Origin: Mesocricetibacter intestinalis
GTDB taxonomy: Bacteria; Pseudomonadota; Gammaproteobacteria; Enterobacterales; Pasteurellaceae
Direction of reading: 5' to 3'
Assembly (NCBI RefSeq): GCF_004363295.1
Contig: NZ_SNYQ01000001.1
Coordinates: forward strand, 1-64,000
Length of the DNA stretch: 64,000 nt
Positions 46,271-61,991 of the stretch are shown one piece after another (positions within the stretch are counted from its first letter, which is position 1; every line of letters starts with the position of its first letter). A model generated the notes under the pieces. That model had not been told where the DNA came from. It made no database searches and saw only the letters and a list, made by a program, of their open reading frames with translations. Both the position numbers and the translations under genes were made by a program.

Positions 46271-49200
46271 ATGGTTTACTCCTATACCGAGAAAAAACGT
46301 ATTCGTAAAGACTTCGGCAAACGTCCGCAAGTATTAAACGTACCTTATTTATTAACAATTCAATTAGACTCTTTCGAGAAGTTCATTCAGAGAGATCCAG
46401 AAGGACAACAGGGGCTGGAAGCCGCATTCCGTTCCGTATTCCCGATTATCAGCAATAACGGCAGCACCGAATTACAATATGTCAGTTACAAGCTGGGCGA
46501 GCCTGTTTTCGACGTGCGCGAATGTCAGATTCGCGGAACCACCTTTGCCGCCCCGCTGCGCGTGAAATTGCGTTTAGTCAGCTATGATAAAGATGCGGCG
46601 CCGGGCACGATTAAAGATATTAAAGAACAAGATGTTTACATGGGCGAAATCCCGCTGATGACCGATAACGGTACCTTTGTGATTAACGGTACTGAGCGTG
46701 TTATCGTGTCGCAGCTGCATCGCAGCCCGGGCGTATTCTTCGACAGTGATAAAGGTAAAACCCATTCTTCCGGTAAAGTATTATATAACGCAAGAATTAT
46801 TCCTTACCGCGGTTCTTGGCTGGATTTCGAATTCGATCCGAAAGACAATTTATTCGCACGTATCGACCGCCGTCGTAAATTACCGGCGACCATTATTCTG
46901 CGTGCCTTAGACTATACTACCGAACAGATTTTAGATTTATTCTTCGATAAAATTGTTTTCGAGATTCAGGACAGCAAATTATTAATGGAGCTGGTGCCGG
47001 ACAGATTGCGCGGCGAAACGGCGACCTTTGATATTGAAGCGAACGGAAAAGTCTATGTGGAACGCGGCCGTCGTATTACCGCGCGGCATATTAAGGCTTT
47101 GCAGAAAGATAATATCACTAAGGTTGAAGTGCCGACCGACTATATCGTCGGTAAGGTAGCGGCAAAAGATTATGTGGATTTAGACTCCGGCGAAGTGCTT
47201 TGCGCCGCTAACATGGAGATTTCCCTGGAAACCCTGGCGAAGCTGGCTCAGGCGGGATATAGCACAATCGAAACTTTATTTACCAATGATTTGGACTACG
47301 GCCCTTATATTTCGGAAACCTTAAGGGTTGATCCTTCCTACGATCGCTTAAGTGCCCTGGTAGAAATCTACCGTATGATGCGTCCGGGCGAACCGCCGAC
47401 AAAAGAGGCGGCGGAAGCCTTATTCGATAACCTGTTCTTCTCTACCGAACGCTATGATCTGTCTGCGGTGGGACGAATGAAATTCAACCGTTCTTTAGGT
47501 CTGAACGAATCCGTCGGTTCCGGCGTATTAAGCAAAGAAGATATTGTCAGCGTTATGAAAAAACTGATCGATATCCGTAACGGTCGCGGCGAAGTGGACG
47601 ATATCGACCACTTAGGCAACCGTCGTATCCGCTCCGTCGGTGAAATGGCGGAAAATCAGTTCCGTATCGGTCTGGTGCGGGTGGAAAGAGCGGTTAAAGA
47701 ACGTCTTTCTTTAGGTGATCTGGATGCGGTTACGCCACAGGATTTAATCAATGCTAAACCGATTTCCGCAGCGGTGAAAGAGTTTTTCGGTTCTTCTCAG
47801 CTGTCTCAGTTTATGGATCAGAACAACCCGTTATCGGAAGTTACCCATAAACGTCGTATTTCCGCCTTAGGGCCGGGTGGTTTAACCCGTGAAAGAGCGG
47901 GCTTTGAAGTTCGTGACGTACATGCGACCCATTATGGCCGTGTATGTCCGATTGAAACGCCGGAAGGACCGAATATCGGTTTGATCAACTCATTGTCCGT
48001 GTATGCGCGTACTAATAATTACGGCTTCTTGGAAACCCCTTACCGTAAAGTAATCGACGGTCAGGTTACGGAAGAAATCGAATATCTTTCCGCAATTGAA
48101 GAAGGCAACTACGTTATCGCTCAGGCGAACTCCAATCTGGATGAAAATCAGCGTTTTACCGATGCCTTTGTAACCTGTCGCGGTGAACATGGTGAATCCG
48201 GTTTATATCGTCCGGAAGATATCCATTATATGGACGTTTCCACTCAGCAGGTGGTTTCCGTTGCGGCGGCGTTAATTCCGTTCCTTGAGCACGACGATGC
48301 GAACCGTGCGCTGATGGGAGCGAACATGCAACGTCAGGCGGTACCTACATTGCGTGCGGATAAACCTTTGGTAGGTACGGGGATCGAAAAAGCGGTGGCT
48401 CTTGACTCCGGTGTTGCGGTAGTGGCTAAACGCGGCGGTACCATTCAATATGTGGACGCCTCCCGTATCGTAGTAAAAGTTAATGAAGACGAAACCGTAC
48501 CGGGCGAAGCGGGCATTGATATTTATAACTTAATTAAATATACCCGTTCCAACCAGAATACCTGTATTAACCAGATTCCTTGCGTTTCTTTAGGCGAGCC
48601 TATCGGACGCGGTGAAGTTTTGGCGGACGGTCCGTCTACGGATTTAGGCGAACTGGCTTTAGGTCAGAATATCCGTGTAGCCTTTATGCCTTGGAACGGA
48701 TATAACTTTGAAGACTCCATGTTGGTTTCCGAGCGGGTAGTACAGCAAGATCGCTTTACCACCATTCATATTCAGGAATTATCCTGTGTGGCGCGCGATA
48801 CCAAACTGGGTGCGGAAGAAATCACCGCGGATATTCCTAACGTAGGTGAAGCGGCCCTAAGCAAACTGGATGAGTCCGGTATCGTTTATGTGGGTGCGGA
48901 AGTGCGCGGCGGCGATATTCTGGTGGGTAAGGTAACACCGAAAGGCGAAACTCAGCTGACTCCGGAAGAAAAATTATTGCGCGCCATCTTCGGTGAAAAA
49001 GCTTCCGATGTGAAGGATTCTTCTCTGCGCGTACCAAACAGTGTTTCAGGTACGGTTATCGATGTTCAGGTCTTTACCCGCGACGGCGTGGAAAAAGACA
49101 AGCGCGCCCTTGAAATTGAAGAAATGCAATTAAAACAGGCGAAGAAAGACCTGGTGGAAGAACTGGAAATTTTAGAAGCCGGTTTATTCTCTCGTGTGCG

Positions 49201-50299
49201 CAATTTGTTAGTGGAAGGCGGTATTGCGGAAAAAGATCTGCAGCATCTGGAACGGACGAAATGGCTGGAACAGACCTTAGCCGACGAAGCGAAACAAAGC
49301 CAGTTGGAACAGCTTGCCGAACAGTATGAAGAACTGCGGAAAGACTTTGAACATAAGTTGGAAGTGAAACGCGGTAAAATCATTCAGGGCGATGATCTGG
49401 CGCCGGGCGTACTCAAGGTGGTTAAAGTTTACCTTGCGGTGAAACGTCAGATCCAGCCGGGTGATAAAATGGCGGGTCGCCATGGTAACAAAGGGGTTAT
49501 CTCGAAAATTAACCCGGTTGAAGATATGCCGTATGATGAAAACGGTCAGCCGGTGGAAATCGTACTTAACCCGCTCGGGGTTCCTTCACGTATGAATATC
49601 GGTCAGATTCTTGAAACTCACTTGGGTCTGGCGGCGAAAGGTATCGGTGATCAAATCAACGCCATGCTGAAACAGAAGCAGGAAGTCGAGAAACTGCGCG
49701 GCTACATTCAAAAAGCCTATGATTTGGGCGGCGGTTCGCAGAAAGTGGATTTGAGTACCTTTACTGACGAAGAAGTGATGCGTCTGGCACATAACCTGCG
49801 TAAGGGTATGCCGCTGGCGACGCCGGTTTTCGACGGTGCGCACGAAGAAGAGATCAAAGATCTTCTGGCACTGGGCGGATTACCGACTTCCGGCCAGATT
49901 ACATTGTATGACGGACGTACCGGTGAGAAATTCGAGCGTCAGGTTACTGTCGGCTATATGTATATGCTCAAACTGAACCACCTGGTGGACGACAAAATGC
50001 ATGCTCGTTCAACCGGTTCTTACAGTCTGGTAACTCAGCAACCGCTAGGCGGTAAAGCGCAGTTCGGTGGTCAGCGTTTCGGTGAGATGGAAGTTTGGGC
50101 GCTGGAAGCCTATGGCGCGGCCTACACCTTACAGGAAATGCTAACCGTTAAATCCGATGATGTGAACGGTCGTACCAAAATGTATAAGAATATTGTCAGC
50201 GGTACGCACCAGATGGATCCGGGCACACCGGAATCTTTCAACGTGATTATGAAAGAAATCCGTTCACTCGGGTTAAATATCGATCTGGACGAAGAGTAA
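46271..50299 (+). CDS. rpoB: RNA polymerase beta subunit
   Basis: A 1342-residue beta subunit, exactly the E. coli length and starting [20 protein letters not shown]. The rifampicin region [18 protein letters not shown] near residues 506-523 and the C-terminal switch and clamp segments are intact. The open frame extends 33 codons upstream to 46172, but AGAGGAACCCT before 46271 and the family N-terminus fix the start. Followed by rpoC. Confidence 0.99.
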   Translation: MVYSYTEKKRIRKDFGKRPQVLNVPYLLTIQLDSFEKFIQRDPEGQQGLEAAFRSVFPIISNNGSTELQYVSYKLGEPVFDVRECQIRGTTFAAPLRVKLRLVSYDKDAAPGTIKDIKEQDVYMGEIPLMTDNGTFVINGTERVIVSQLHRSPGVFFDSDKGKTHSSGKVLYNARIIPYRGSWLDFEFDPKDNLFARIDRRRKLPATIILRALDYTTEQILDLFFDKIVFEIQDSKLLMELVPDRLRGETATFDIEANGKVYVERGRRITARHIKALQKDNITKVEVPTDYIVGKVAAKDYVDLDSGEVLCAANMEISLETLAKLAQAGYSTIETLFTNDLDYGPYISETLRVDPSYDRLSALVEIYRMMRPGEPPTKEAAEALFDNLFFSTERYDLSAVGRMKFNRSLGLNESVGSGVLSKEDIVSVMKKLIDIRNGRGEVDDIDHLGNRRIRSVGEMAENQFRIGLVRVERAVKERLSLGDLDAVTPQDLINAKPISAAVKEFFGSSQLSQFMDQNNPLSEVTHKRRISALGPGGLTRERAGFEVRDVHATHYGRVCPIETPEGPNIGLINSLSVYARTNNYGFLETPYRKVIDGQVTEEIEYLSAIEEGNYVIAQANSNLDENQRFTDAFVTCRGEHGESGLYRPEDIHYMDVSTQQVVSVAAALIPFLEHDDANRALMGANMQRQAVPTLRADKPLVGTGIEKAVALDSGVAVVAKRGGTIQYVDASRIVVKVNEDETVPGEAGIDIYNLIKYTRSNQNTCINQIPCVSLGEPIGRGEVLADGPSTDLGELALGQNIRVAFMPWNGYNFEDSMLVSERVVQQDRFTTIHIQELSCVARDTKLGAEEITADIPNVGEAALSKLDESGIVYVGAEVRGGDILVGKVTPKGETQLTPEEKLLRAIFGEKASDVKDSSLRVPNSVSGTVIDVQVFTRDGVEKDKRALEIEEMQLKQAKKDLVEELEILEAGLFSRVRNLLVEGGIAEKDLQHLERTKWLEQTLADEAKQSQLEQLAEQYEELRKDFEHKLEVKRGKIIQGDDLAPGVLKVVKVYLAVKRQIQPGDKMAGRHGNKGVISKINPVEDMPYDENGQPVEIVLNPLGVPSRMNIGQILETHLGLAAKGIGDQINAMLKQKQEVEKLRGYIQKAYDLGGGSQKVDLSTFTDEEVMRLAHNLRKGMPLATPVFDGAHEEEIKDLLALGGLPTSGQITLYDGRTGEKFERQVTVGYMYMLKLNHLVDDKMHARSTGSYSLVTQQPLGGKAQFGGQRFGEMEVWALEAYGAAYTLQEMLTVKSDDVNGRTKMYKNIVSGTHQMDPGTPESFNVIMKEIRSLGLNIDLDEE

Positions 50300-50328
50300 T
50301 CCCGACAGGGCGATAAACCAAAGTAAGC

Positions 50329-50371
50329 TCAAGTGCGGTCGAAAATTTTAAAGTTTTTTAACCGCACTTGA
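50329..50371. repeat. Inverted uptake-signal pair in the rpoB-rpoC gap
   Basis: AAGTGCGGT at 50331-50339 and ACCGCACTT at 50361-50369 form an 11-bp perfect stem (50329-50339 with 50361-50371) with a 21-base AT-rich loop. No T-run follows on the plus strand, so it should not stop transcription into rpoC but may be a processing site. Confidence 0.8.
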
Positions 50372-50400
50372 ATAAGTTTAACTCCGACAGGAGCAAATCT

Positions 50401-54666
<4,266 letters not shown>

Positions 54667-54685
54667 GCACAGAGGCCGATAGAAC

Positions 54686-54720
54686 AAAGCCCTTATTTAA
54701 CCTAAATAAGGGCTTTTTAA
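54686..54720 (+). terminator. Terminator of the rpoBC operon
   Basis: A 14-bp perfect stem (54686-54699 with 54703-54716), 3-base loop and T-rich end. Confidence 0.9.
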
Positions 54721-54744
54721 TTATTAAATAAAAGCAACAGAGCT

Positions 54745-54750
54745 ATAATA
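54745..54750 (+). promoter_or_regulatory. Candidate -10 box of mfd
   Basis: Perfect TATAAT 36 bases before the chosen mfd start; the -35 (TTATTA at 54722) is weak. Confidence 0.4.
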
Positions 54751-54785
54751 AGCGCGGAAGTTTTACGTTGCATACTGATAAATTC

Positions 54786-57700
54786 ATGAAACCTTATTTC
54801 AATTTAGAGATTCCCGTTCAGGCTAATGAGCATAAGATTCTAGCCAATGTTTTACCCGGCGCCGATGCGCTGGCAATCAGCGAAATCGTTGCCCGGCATG
54901 AGGGATTGACGGTGGTGGTAACCGTTGATACCCGAAGTGCGGTGGTTTTGGAGAAAGTTTTACGCCAACTATGTACGCAGGAAGTGCGTTTTTTCCCCGA
55001 TTGGGAAACCTTGCCTTATGACGCCTTTTCTCCCCATCAGGAAATTATTTCCGAACGGCTGAGAACATTATTCTATTTGCAAAATAATCCGCGCGGCGTA
55101 CTTATCCTACCTATTACTACGCTGTTGCAGCGGGTTTGTCCGCCGCAGTATCTGCACCATAATGTTTTGTTGGTGAAAAAGGGCGATCGTTTGGTGATAG
55201 ATAAATTACGTCTGCAGCTGGAAAGTGCCGGCTATCGGGCGGTAGAACAGGTATTGGAACACGGCGAATATGCGGTACGCGGCGCCCTGTTGGATCTTTT
55301 TCCGATGGGAAGTAAGCAGCCGTTCCGACTGGATTTTTTTGACGATGAGATTGACAGTATCCGTCATTTCGATGTGGACAGCCAGCGCACGCTGAAAGAA
55401 ATTGAGGCGGTTAATTTACTGCCCGCCCACGAGTTTCCCAGCGATGAGAAAGGAATAGAATTTTTCCGCGCTTCCTTTCGCGAAACCTTCGGTGAAATCC
55501 GGCGGGATCCGGAGCATATTTATCAGCAAATCAGCAAAGGTACGTTGGTCAGCGGCATCGAATATTGGCAGCCGTTGTTTTTTCCACAAATGGCCACCCT
55601 ATTTGACTATCTGCCGGAGCAGTGCCTATTTATCGATACGGATCAGAATCAGGCTCAGGCGATGCGCTTTTATCAGGATGCGGAGCAGCGCTACGAAAGC
55701 CGCAAAATTGATCCTATGCGCCCGTTATTGCCGCCGGAGCGACTGTGGCTACGGATTGACGAAGTTAACCGCCAGCTCAAACAATATCCGCGTATCAGTT
55801 TAAAAGCGGAGCGGGTGCGCAGCTCGGTAAAACAGAAAAACCTGAGCGTACGTCCGCTGCCGGAATTAAAAATACAGGCTCAGCATAAAGAACCTTTGCA
55901 ACAGTTGCGGCATTTTCTGCAGGAATTTAAAGGGCATAAGTTATTTTCGGTTGAAACCGAGGGGCGACGGGAAACTCTGCTCGAACTACTGGCACCGCTT
56001 AAATTGAAACCGGTGCCGATACAAAATTTATCCCAGGCAGAACAACACCCCTGCGGATTATTAATTAGCAACCTAAACCACGGCTTTATTATTGAGCCGG
56101 AAGAAGGGGAACCCATTGCCCTGATTTGCGAAACGGAATTACTCGGCGAACGGGTTCAGCAACGTAGCCGTGATAAGCGTAAAAATGTAAATCCGGATAC
56201 TTTGATCCGTAACCTGGCGGAATTAAAAATCGGTCAAGCCGTGGTTCATCTGGAACATGGGGTTGGCCGTTACGGCGGTTTGGTTACCTTGGAAAACGGC
56301 GGGATCAAAGCAGAATATTTACTGCTGCATTATGCCAATGAGGCGAAACTCTATGTTCCTGTTGCCGCTTTACATCTGATTAGCCGCTATGTAGGCGGTA
56401 GTGATGAAAATGCACCTCTGCATAAGCTCGGTAGCGATGCCTGGGTGAAGGCTCGTCAGAAAGCGGCGGAAAAGATCCGCGATGTGGCCGCCGAATTACT
56501 GGATGTGTATGCTCAGCGTGAAACTCAACAGGGATTTGCGTTTCAATATCCGCGCGAAGAATTTCGCCAGTTTGCGGCCAGCTTCCCCTTTGAAGAAACT
56601 CTTGATCAGGAAATGGCCATCAATGCGGTGATTTCCGATATGTGTCAGCCGAAAGCCATGGATCGTCTAGTATGCGGCGATGTGGGTTTTGGTAAAACCG
56701 AGGTGGCGATGCGCGCCGCTTTTTTAGCGGTAATGAACCATAAACAGGTTGCGGTATTGGTACCTACCACCTTACTGGCGCAACAACATTATGAAAACTT
56801 CCGTGATCGCTTCGCTAATTTACCGATTAATGTGGAAATGGTTTCCCGCTTTAAAACCGCCAAGGAACAAAAACAGATTCTGGAGAATCTGGCAGAAGGT
56901 AAAGTGGATATTTTGATCGGAACTCATAAACTGATTCAATCGGAAGTAAAATTTCATGATCTCGGCTTACTGGTTATTGATGAAGAACATCGTTTCGGTG
57001 TTCGTCAGAAGGAAAAAATCAAACGGCTGCGGGCAAATATCGATATTTTAACCCTAACCGCCACCCCGATTCCGCGTACCCTGAATATGGCGATGAACGG
57101 TATTCGAGATCTGTCGATTATTTCCACTCCGCCGGCGCGCCGTTTGACGATTAAAACCTTTGTGCGCCAGAACGATCATATGCTTATTCGCGAGGCGGTG
57201 TTACGTGAAATATTGCGCGGCGGGCAGGTTTATTATTTGCATAATGATGTTGCCAGCATTGAAAATTGCGCTCAAAAACTGAGCGAACTTATTCCGGAGG
57301 CGCGCATTACCATCGGACACGGGCAAATGCGCGAGCGTGAACTGGAGCGGGTCATGTCCGATTTTTATCATCAGCGTTTTAATGTTTTGGTTTGCTCCAC
57401 CATTATTGAAACCGGAATCGATGTGCCGAGTGCCAACACCATTATTATCGAACGGGCGGATAAATTCGGACTGGCGCAGCTGCATCAGTTGCGCGGCAGG
57501 GTTGGCCGTTCTCACCATCAAGCCTATGCCTATTTGTTAACACCGCCGCCGAAATTAATGAGTAAAGACGCTCAGAAACGGCTAGAAGCCTTAGAAAGTT
57601 TGGATAATCTGGGGGCGGGCTTTATTCTGGCGACCCATGATCTGGAAATTCGCGGAGCGGGTGAATTACTCGGTTCGGAACAGAGCGGACAGATTGAAAG

Positions 57701-58226
57701 CATCGGTTTTTCTCTTTATATGGAACTGCTGGAAAATGCCGTACGTGCAATGAAAGAAGGAAGGGAGCCTTCTCTGGAAGAAATTACCCGCCGCCAGACC
57801 GATATTGATTTACGTATTCCGGCCTTATTACCGGAGGATTACCTCGGTGATGTGAATATGCGCCTGTCTTTCTACAAACGTATCGCCGGTGCGGAGAATA
57901 AACAGGGATTGGACGAGCTGAAAGTGGAGTTGATCGACCGCTTCGGCGCTTTACCGGAAGCCACACAGAATTTGCTGCGGATTACCGAATTGCGTTTAAA
58001 TGCAGCGGTATTGAAAATCCTACGCATCGATGCCTATGCACAGGGAGGATTTATTGAATTTGCTCCCGATGCGGATTTGGATCCGGGCAAGTTTTTACAG
58101 TTGATTCGACAGGCGCCTCAGGTTTACCGTTTTGACGGCGCCAGCAAATTCCGTTTCAATATTGAATTGAATGAGGCGAAAGCACGCCTGGATTTTGTGG
58201 CGGAACTGCTAAAAAATATCGCCTGA
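54786..58226 (+). CDS. mfd: Transcription-repair coupling factor Mfd
   Basis: A 1146-residue translocase that removes stalled RNA polymerase and recruits UvrA (E. coli 1148). The N-terminal UvrB-like domains (1-340), the polymerase-interacting domain (about 470-545), the RecG-like ATPase with Walker A GDVGFGKT (631-638) and DEEH, motif VI with GRVGRSHHQAYAYLL, and the C-terminal TRCF domain are in order. A TTG at 54768 is a possible extension; ATG 54786 matches the family start. An exact uptake signal lies at 54935-54943. Confidence 0.97.
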   Translation: MKPYFNLEIPVQANEHKILANVLPGADALAISEIVARHEGLTVVVTVDTRSAVVLEKVLRQLCTQEVRFFPDWETLPYDAFSPHQEIISERLRTLFYLQNNPRGVLILPITTLLQRVCPPQYLHHNVLLVKKGDRLVIDKLRLQLESAGYRAVEQVLEHGEYAVRGALLDLFPMGSKQPFRLDFFDDEIDSIRHFDVDSQRTLKEIEAVNLLPAHEFPSDEKGIEFFRASFRETFGEIRRDPEHIYQQISKGTLVSGIEYWQPLFFPQMATLFDYLPEQCLFIDTDQNQAQAMRFYQDAEQRYESRKIDPMRPLLPPERLWLRIDEVNRQLKQYPRISLKAERVRSSVKQKNLSVRPLPELKIQAQHKEPLQQLRHFLQEFKGHKLFSVETEGRRETLLELLAPLKLKPVPIQNLSQAEQHPCGLLISNLNHGFIIEPEEGEPIALICETELLGERVQQRSRDKRKNVNPDTLIRNLAELKIGQAVVHLEHGVGRYGGLVTLENGGIKAEYLLLHYANEAKLYVPVAALHLISRYVGGSDENAPLHKLGSDAWVKARQKAAEKIRDVAAELLDVYAQRETQQGFAFQYPREEFRQFAASFPFEETLDQEMAINAVISDMCQPKAMDRLVCGDVGFGKTEVAMRAAFLAVMNHKQVAVLVPTTLLAQQHYENFRDRFANLPINVEMVSRFKTAKEQKQILENLAEGKVDILIGTHKLIQSEVKFHDLGLLVIDEEHRFGVRQKEKIKRLRANIDILTLTATPIPRTLNMAMNGIRDLSIISTPPARRLTIKTFVRQNDHMLIREAVLREILRGGQVYYLHNDVASIENCAQKLSELIPEARITIGHGQMRERELERVMSDFYHQRFNVLVCSTIIETGIDVPSANTIIIERADKFGLAQLHQLRGRVGRSHHQAYAYLLTPPPKLMSKDAQKRLEALESLDNLGAGFILATHDLEIRGAGELLGSEQSGQIESIGFSLYMELLENAVRAMKEGREPSLEEITRRQTDIDLRIPALLPEDYLGDVNMRLSFYKRIAGAENKQGLDELKVELIDRFGALPEATQNLLRITELRLNAAVLKILRIDAYAQGGFIEFAPDADLDPGKFLQLIRQAPQVYRFDGASKFRFNIELNEAKARLDFVAELLKNIA
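54935..54943 (+). repeat. DNA uptake signal sequence inside mfd
   Basis: Exact AAGTGCGGT in coding sequence. Confidence 0.75.
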
Positions 58227-58242
58227 TTTTTCCCGGCTAGCC

Positions 58243-58277
58243 CGGTGGAAAACTTAAGGATTTTCCACCGCTCTTTT
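58243..58277 (+). terminator. Terminator of mfd
   Basis: A 10-bp perfect stem (58243-58252 with 58261-58270), 8-base loop, then CTCTTTT. Confidence 0.8.
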
Positions 58278-58320
58278 AGATTAAAGCGGGGTAAGTTTTT
58301 GAATGAAAATAAAATCTTAG

Positions 58321-58977
<657 letters not shown>

Positions 58978-59026
58978 AATTAACCCGATCTGCTCCGCCT
59001 TATCCGGCCGCCGCCGGACTGATTAT

Positions 59027-59050
59027 TCCCCGCACCCTGCGGGGATTTTT
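59027..59050 (+). terminator. Terminator of gmhA
   Basis: An 8-bp perfect stem (59027-59034 with 59038-59045), 3-base loop, then T5. It lies between gmhA and the convergent citT. Confidence 0.85.
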
Positions 59051-59062
59051 ATGCCGCTTCCT

Positions 59063-60505
59063 TTATTCCAGCCAGCCCATGCTCAGTAGCGTTTTCCACC
59101 AGGCCATACCGAGGGTGGCGTGAATAATCAGGCTGCCGAAGGCGATAATTGCCCCCGCCGTCCACCAGGATTTAATATCGTTATAACCCGCACCAAAGGT
59201 AATAGGGCCGGGACCACCGCCGTAATGGGTGAGAGAACCGCCGTAGGAGTTGGAAAACAGTAAGGCCAGTGCCAGTAATTCTACCGGAGCACCTGCTACT
59301 TTGCCGACGGTGGCGAATACCGGAACCATAGCGGCGACATAAGCACCGCCGGAAGCGAACAGATAACGTACTGATACGCTGAGCAGCAGGATAACTAGTA
59401 AGCTAATTTCAGCATCGGCCCCGAAGTTTACATAGTGGCTTAGGGTTTGCGCCAGCCAATCGAAAAATTTGGCTTTTTCCAGAATTGCCGACATGCCGAT
59501 AATCCCGCCGTACCAAATCAGCGTATCCCATCCGGCTTTATTTTTGCGGATATCGTCCCAGGACACGATATTCAGCAGGATACAGGATACCATCGTAACC
59601 AGTGCCACCGTGGTCGCATTAATATGCAGTGCGGCGGCGAAAATCCAGCCGCCCAGGGCGCAGAGGAACAGTACAGCCAGCGCCTTTTCGCGAAAGCTCA
59701 TCGGCCCCAGCTGCTCCAACCCCTGACGGGCGATACTGTGGTTATCCACACGTTTCATTTCCGGCGGGCAGACCAGATAACAAATAAGCGGAATAAACAG
59801 CAGGCAAACCAATCCCGGTACCGAGGCGGCCAGAAACCATTGCAACCAGTTGAGTTCGATTCCCAGAATCGGCCCCATTAAGGATAGGGCCAGGGCATTC
59901 GGCGCCATGGCGGTTAAGAAAATATAACTGGTGGTTTTTACCACCATATAGACGTTCAGCAGCAGATAGCGCCCGGCTTTCTTCGGCGAGGTTTCCGGCT
60001 CCGAACCTAGGGCGACCGCCACGCTGTTGATAATCGGAAAGACAATGCCGCCGGCACGTGCCGTGTTGGAAGGGGTTGCCGGCGCCAGCAGCAAATCCAG
60101 ACACATGGTGACATAACCCAGGCGCAAGGTGGTGCTTCCCATTTTATCGATCATATGATAGGCGATTCTTTTACCCAGCCCCGTAATGACAAAGGCGGAA
60201 CTGAGGGTAAAGGCGGTGAAGATTAACCAGGTGGTACCAGATTGATAGCCGCTGAGGGTCTGTCCGATTTTAACCAATGCGGCGGCGTTTTCGGTATTAC
60301 CGATGGTGACGGCGGACGCGGCGACGGCGGCGAGCAGAATCACCGGTTCGCCGTAGGGTTTTAATACCAAGCCGACAATAGTGGCGAGATACAGACCGAA
60401 TAAGCGCCAGGCGATTAGGGGCAATCCTTGCGGGGTGGGCAACAGAAAGATTAGGGTCGGAATGACCGCTAGGATAATAAGTTTTCCGGTTTTATTGAGA
60501 GCCAT
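59063..60505 (-). CDS. citT: CitT-type citrate/succinate antiporter (DASS family)
   Basis: A 480-residue inner-membrane carrier of the DASS family with about twelve to fourteen segments. The conserved AGGIVFPII and the late SYGGSLTHYGGGPGPITFGAGY segment are typical of CitT-like carriers (E. coli CitT 487 residues). In E. coli it swaps citrate for succinate during anaerobic citrate use. A TTG at 60511 lies too close to the ribosome site, so ATG 60505 with GAGG is preferred. It follows citXG with a 6-base gap. Confidence 0.92.
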   Translation of the reverse strand: MALNKTGKLIILAVIPTLIFLLPTPQGLPLIAWRLFGLYLATIVGLVLKPYGEPVILLAAVAASAVTIGNTENAAALVKIGQTLSGYQSGTTWLIFTAFTLSSAFVITGLGKRIAYHMIDKMGSTTLRLGYVTMCLDLLLAPATPSNTARAGGIVFPIINSVAVALGSEPETSPKKAGRYLLLNVYMVVKTTSYIFLTAMAPNALALSLMGPILGIELNWLQWFLAASVPGLVCLLFIPLICYLVCPPEMKRVDNHSIARQGLEQLGPMSFREKALAVLFLCALGGWIFAAALHINATTVALVTMVSCILLNIVSWDDIRKNKAGWDTLIWYGGIIGMSAILEKAKFFDWLAQTLSHYVNFGADAEISLLVILLLSVSVRYLFASGGAYVAAMVPVFATVGKVAGAPVELLALALLFSNSYGGSLTHYGGGPGPITFGAGYNDIKSWWTAGAIIAFGSLIIHATLGMAWWKTLLSMGWLE

Positions 60506-60511
60506 AGTCAA

Positions 60512-61912
60512 TTACCTCATTAAAGAGTCAAAAAAAATTGTCAGCGCCAGTAAATCCGCGCTGCCGCCGGGGCTGAGATTACGTTGGATACAAACTCGGT
60601 CAAACTCGCGTAATTGTTGTTGCAGAAAGGCTTTATCCTGATAAACAGGCCGCTGCTTCAGCAGTGTGGCGGTTTGCCGACGCACAAAGCGCAGACCGTC
60701 TGGACCGCCGCGCCGGACAAGGTTGGTATCATCGTTATGGGCCATGATGTAGAGTAAAGCAATAAGCAGCCGGTGTTCCTGATCCGTATGCGGATTTCGC
60801 TTAAGATGTCCTAGCTGTACTAGCGCCTTTTGTGCCAGCGGAAATCCCCGTTCCGCTTCGCCGCGGGCGCCCCGTAATCCGTAACGGCGATAGGCGAGCA
60901 TACCGGCGCTGAGCTTATGTTGCGCCGGCTGCGGATCGGCACTGAGTTCGAGGCTTATTCCCTGACAAAACCCCGCCGCCGTATGGCACAGGGATTCGAT
61001 ATTGAGGGTTTTATCCGCACTTAGGATATGGCTTCTGCCGATGGCGGCACAGATTAAGCCGAAGGCAAAAATCGCGCCTTTATGCGTATTAATGCCGCCG
61101 CTGGCTTGCAACATTGCCTGTTCCGCCCGTATACCGAGCGGGCGGAGCAATGCCAGTATTTCCGATTCGGGGCGGGCGGCGGTTTGTATACCGATTAAAA
61201 TAAAACGGATAAAGAAAGGGAAAAGGGCCGTTGCACTGCGTTCGAAACTTTGTAGATTCATATCCCGATGAGCGCCGTTATTGGCCTGATCCACCAGGCC
61301 GGGTTTCGGGGTTAGGCGGACTTCTCGGCGAAGCGCCTGTATCGCCAGACTGGCGATTTGTTCGGCAAATGCGTAATTCTCGGTTCTACGCTGCATTTCT
61401 CGGTTAAGTTCCGCTTGACTATGTCTGCCCGAACGTGCGCAAATTTTAGCCTCGTCCCGGCACAGTAAGCAGCTGCGCGGCGGGAATCCCAGCCTTTGTC
61501 GGCTGAGCGGTATTCCGTCCGCCGCGATTACGTCAATATCCCATAAACGGCCGAGATAGGATTCTTGTTCCAGCATGATAACGGCTTTTTTTAGTGCCTC
61601 AGCATCGGTCGGAAGGATGAACAAGGCTTGCTGTCCGCTGGCGGGCGTATAAATACGGCATTTTGTCGGGATTAGCGCCAGTTGCTGAAAAAGAGCGGTC
61701 AATTTTTCCAGACTTTTTTCAAAAAGATAATCCGTCATGGCGTTTTTCTTGACTTCACCCACCGCATTTATTGTTAGCGAGAGCAACGGCAGCCGGTATC
61801 TGCATAGATATTTAGCCATACGCAGGTTGCGCTGTTCGCGGGCTTCCAGGATTTGCGCCAATGAAATTTTAGGGCCGTGCAGAGAAAAACTGCGGTGAAA
61901 TTTTTTCAGCAT
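60512..61912 (-). CDS. citXG: Fused CitX-CitG: citrate lyase prosthetic-group synthesis and attachment
   Basis: A 466-residue fusion. Residues 1-about 175 match CitX (holo-citrate lyase synthase; Cys motif PRSCLLCRDEAKICARSGRHS near 143-163). Residues about 180-466 match CitG (triphosphoribosyl-dephospho-CoA synthase; TPKPGLVDQANNGAHRDM near 197-214, and HNDDTNLVRRGG near 400-411). In E. coli they are two proteins; the H. influenzae protein is fused as here. It sits between citF and citT in the usual order. Confidence 0.93.
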   Translation of the reverse strand: MLKKFHRSFSLHGPKISLAQILEAREQRNLRMAKYLCRYRLPLLSLTINAVGEVKKNAMTDYLFEKSLEKLTALFQQLALIPTKCRIYTPASGQQALFILPTDAEALKKAVIMLEQESYLGRLWDIDVIAADGIPLSRQRLGFPPRSCLLCRDEAKICARSGRHSQAELNREMQRRTENYAFAEQIASLAIQALRREVRLTPKPGLVDQANNGAHRDMNLQSFERSATALFPFFIRFILIGIQTAARPESEILALLRPLGIRAEQAMLQASGGINTHKGAIFAFGLICAAIGRSHILSADKTLNIESLCHTAAGFCQGISLELSADPQPAQHKLSAGMLAYRRYGLRGARGEAERGFPLAQKALVQLGHLKRNPHTDQEHRLLIALLYIMAHNDDTNLVRRGGPDGLRFVRRQTATLLKQRPVYQDKAFLQQQLREFDRVCIQRNLSPGGSADLLALTIFFDSLMR

Positions 61913-61991
61913 TGTTCGTTATCATCCCTGATCCTGAACGGTGAAGTTTTGCCCGGTTCCGCATAGATTTACCGGGCCTGTTGTGACCGGA

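Noticed and set aside
50329-50371. The rpoB-rpoC hairpin as a terminator
   Set aside because: There is no T-run after the stem, and rpoC has no separate promoter that I can see, so full termination is implausible.
50368-50400. A TTG start for rpoC inside the inverted repeat
   Set aside because: GTG 50401 with GACAGGAGC matches the E. coli rpoC start. The TTG would put the start inside the hairpin.
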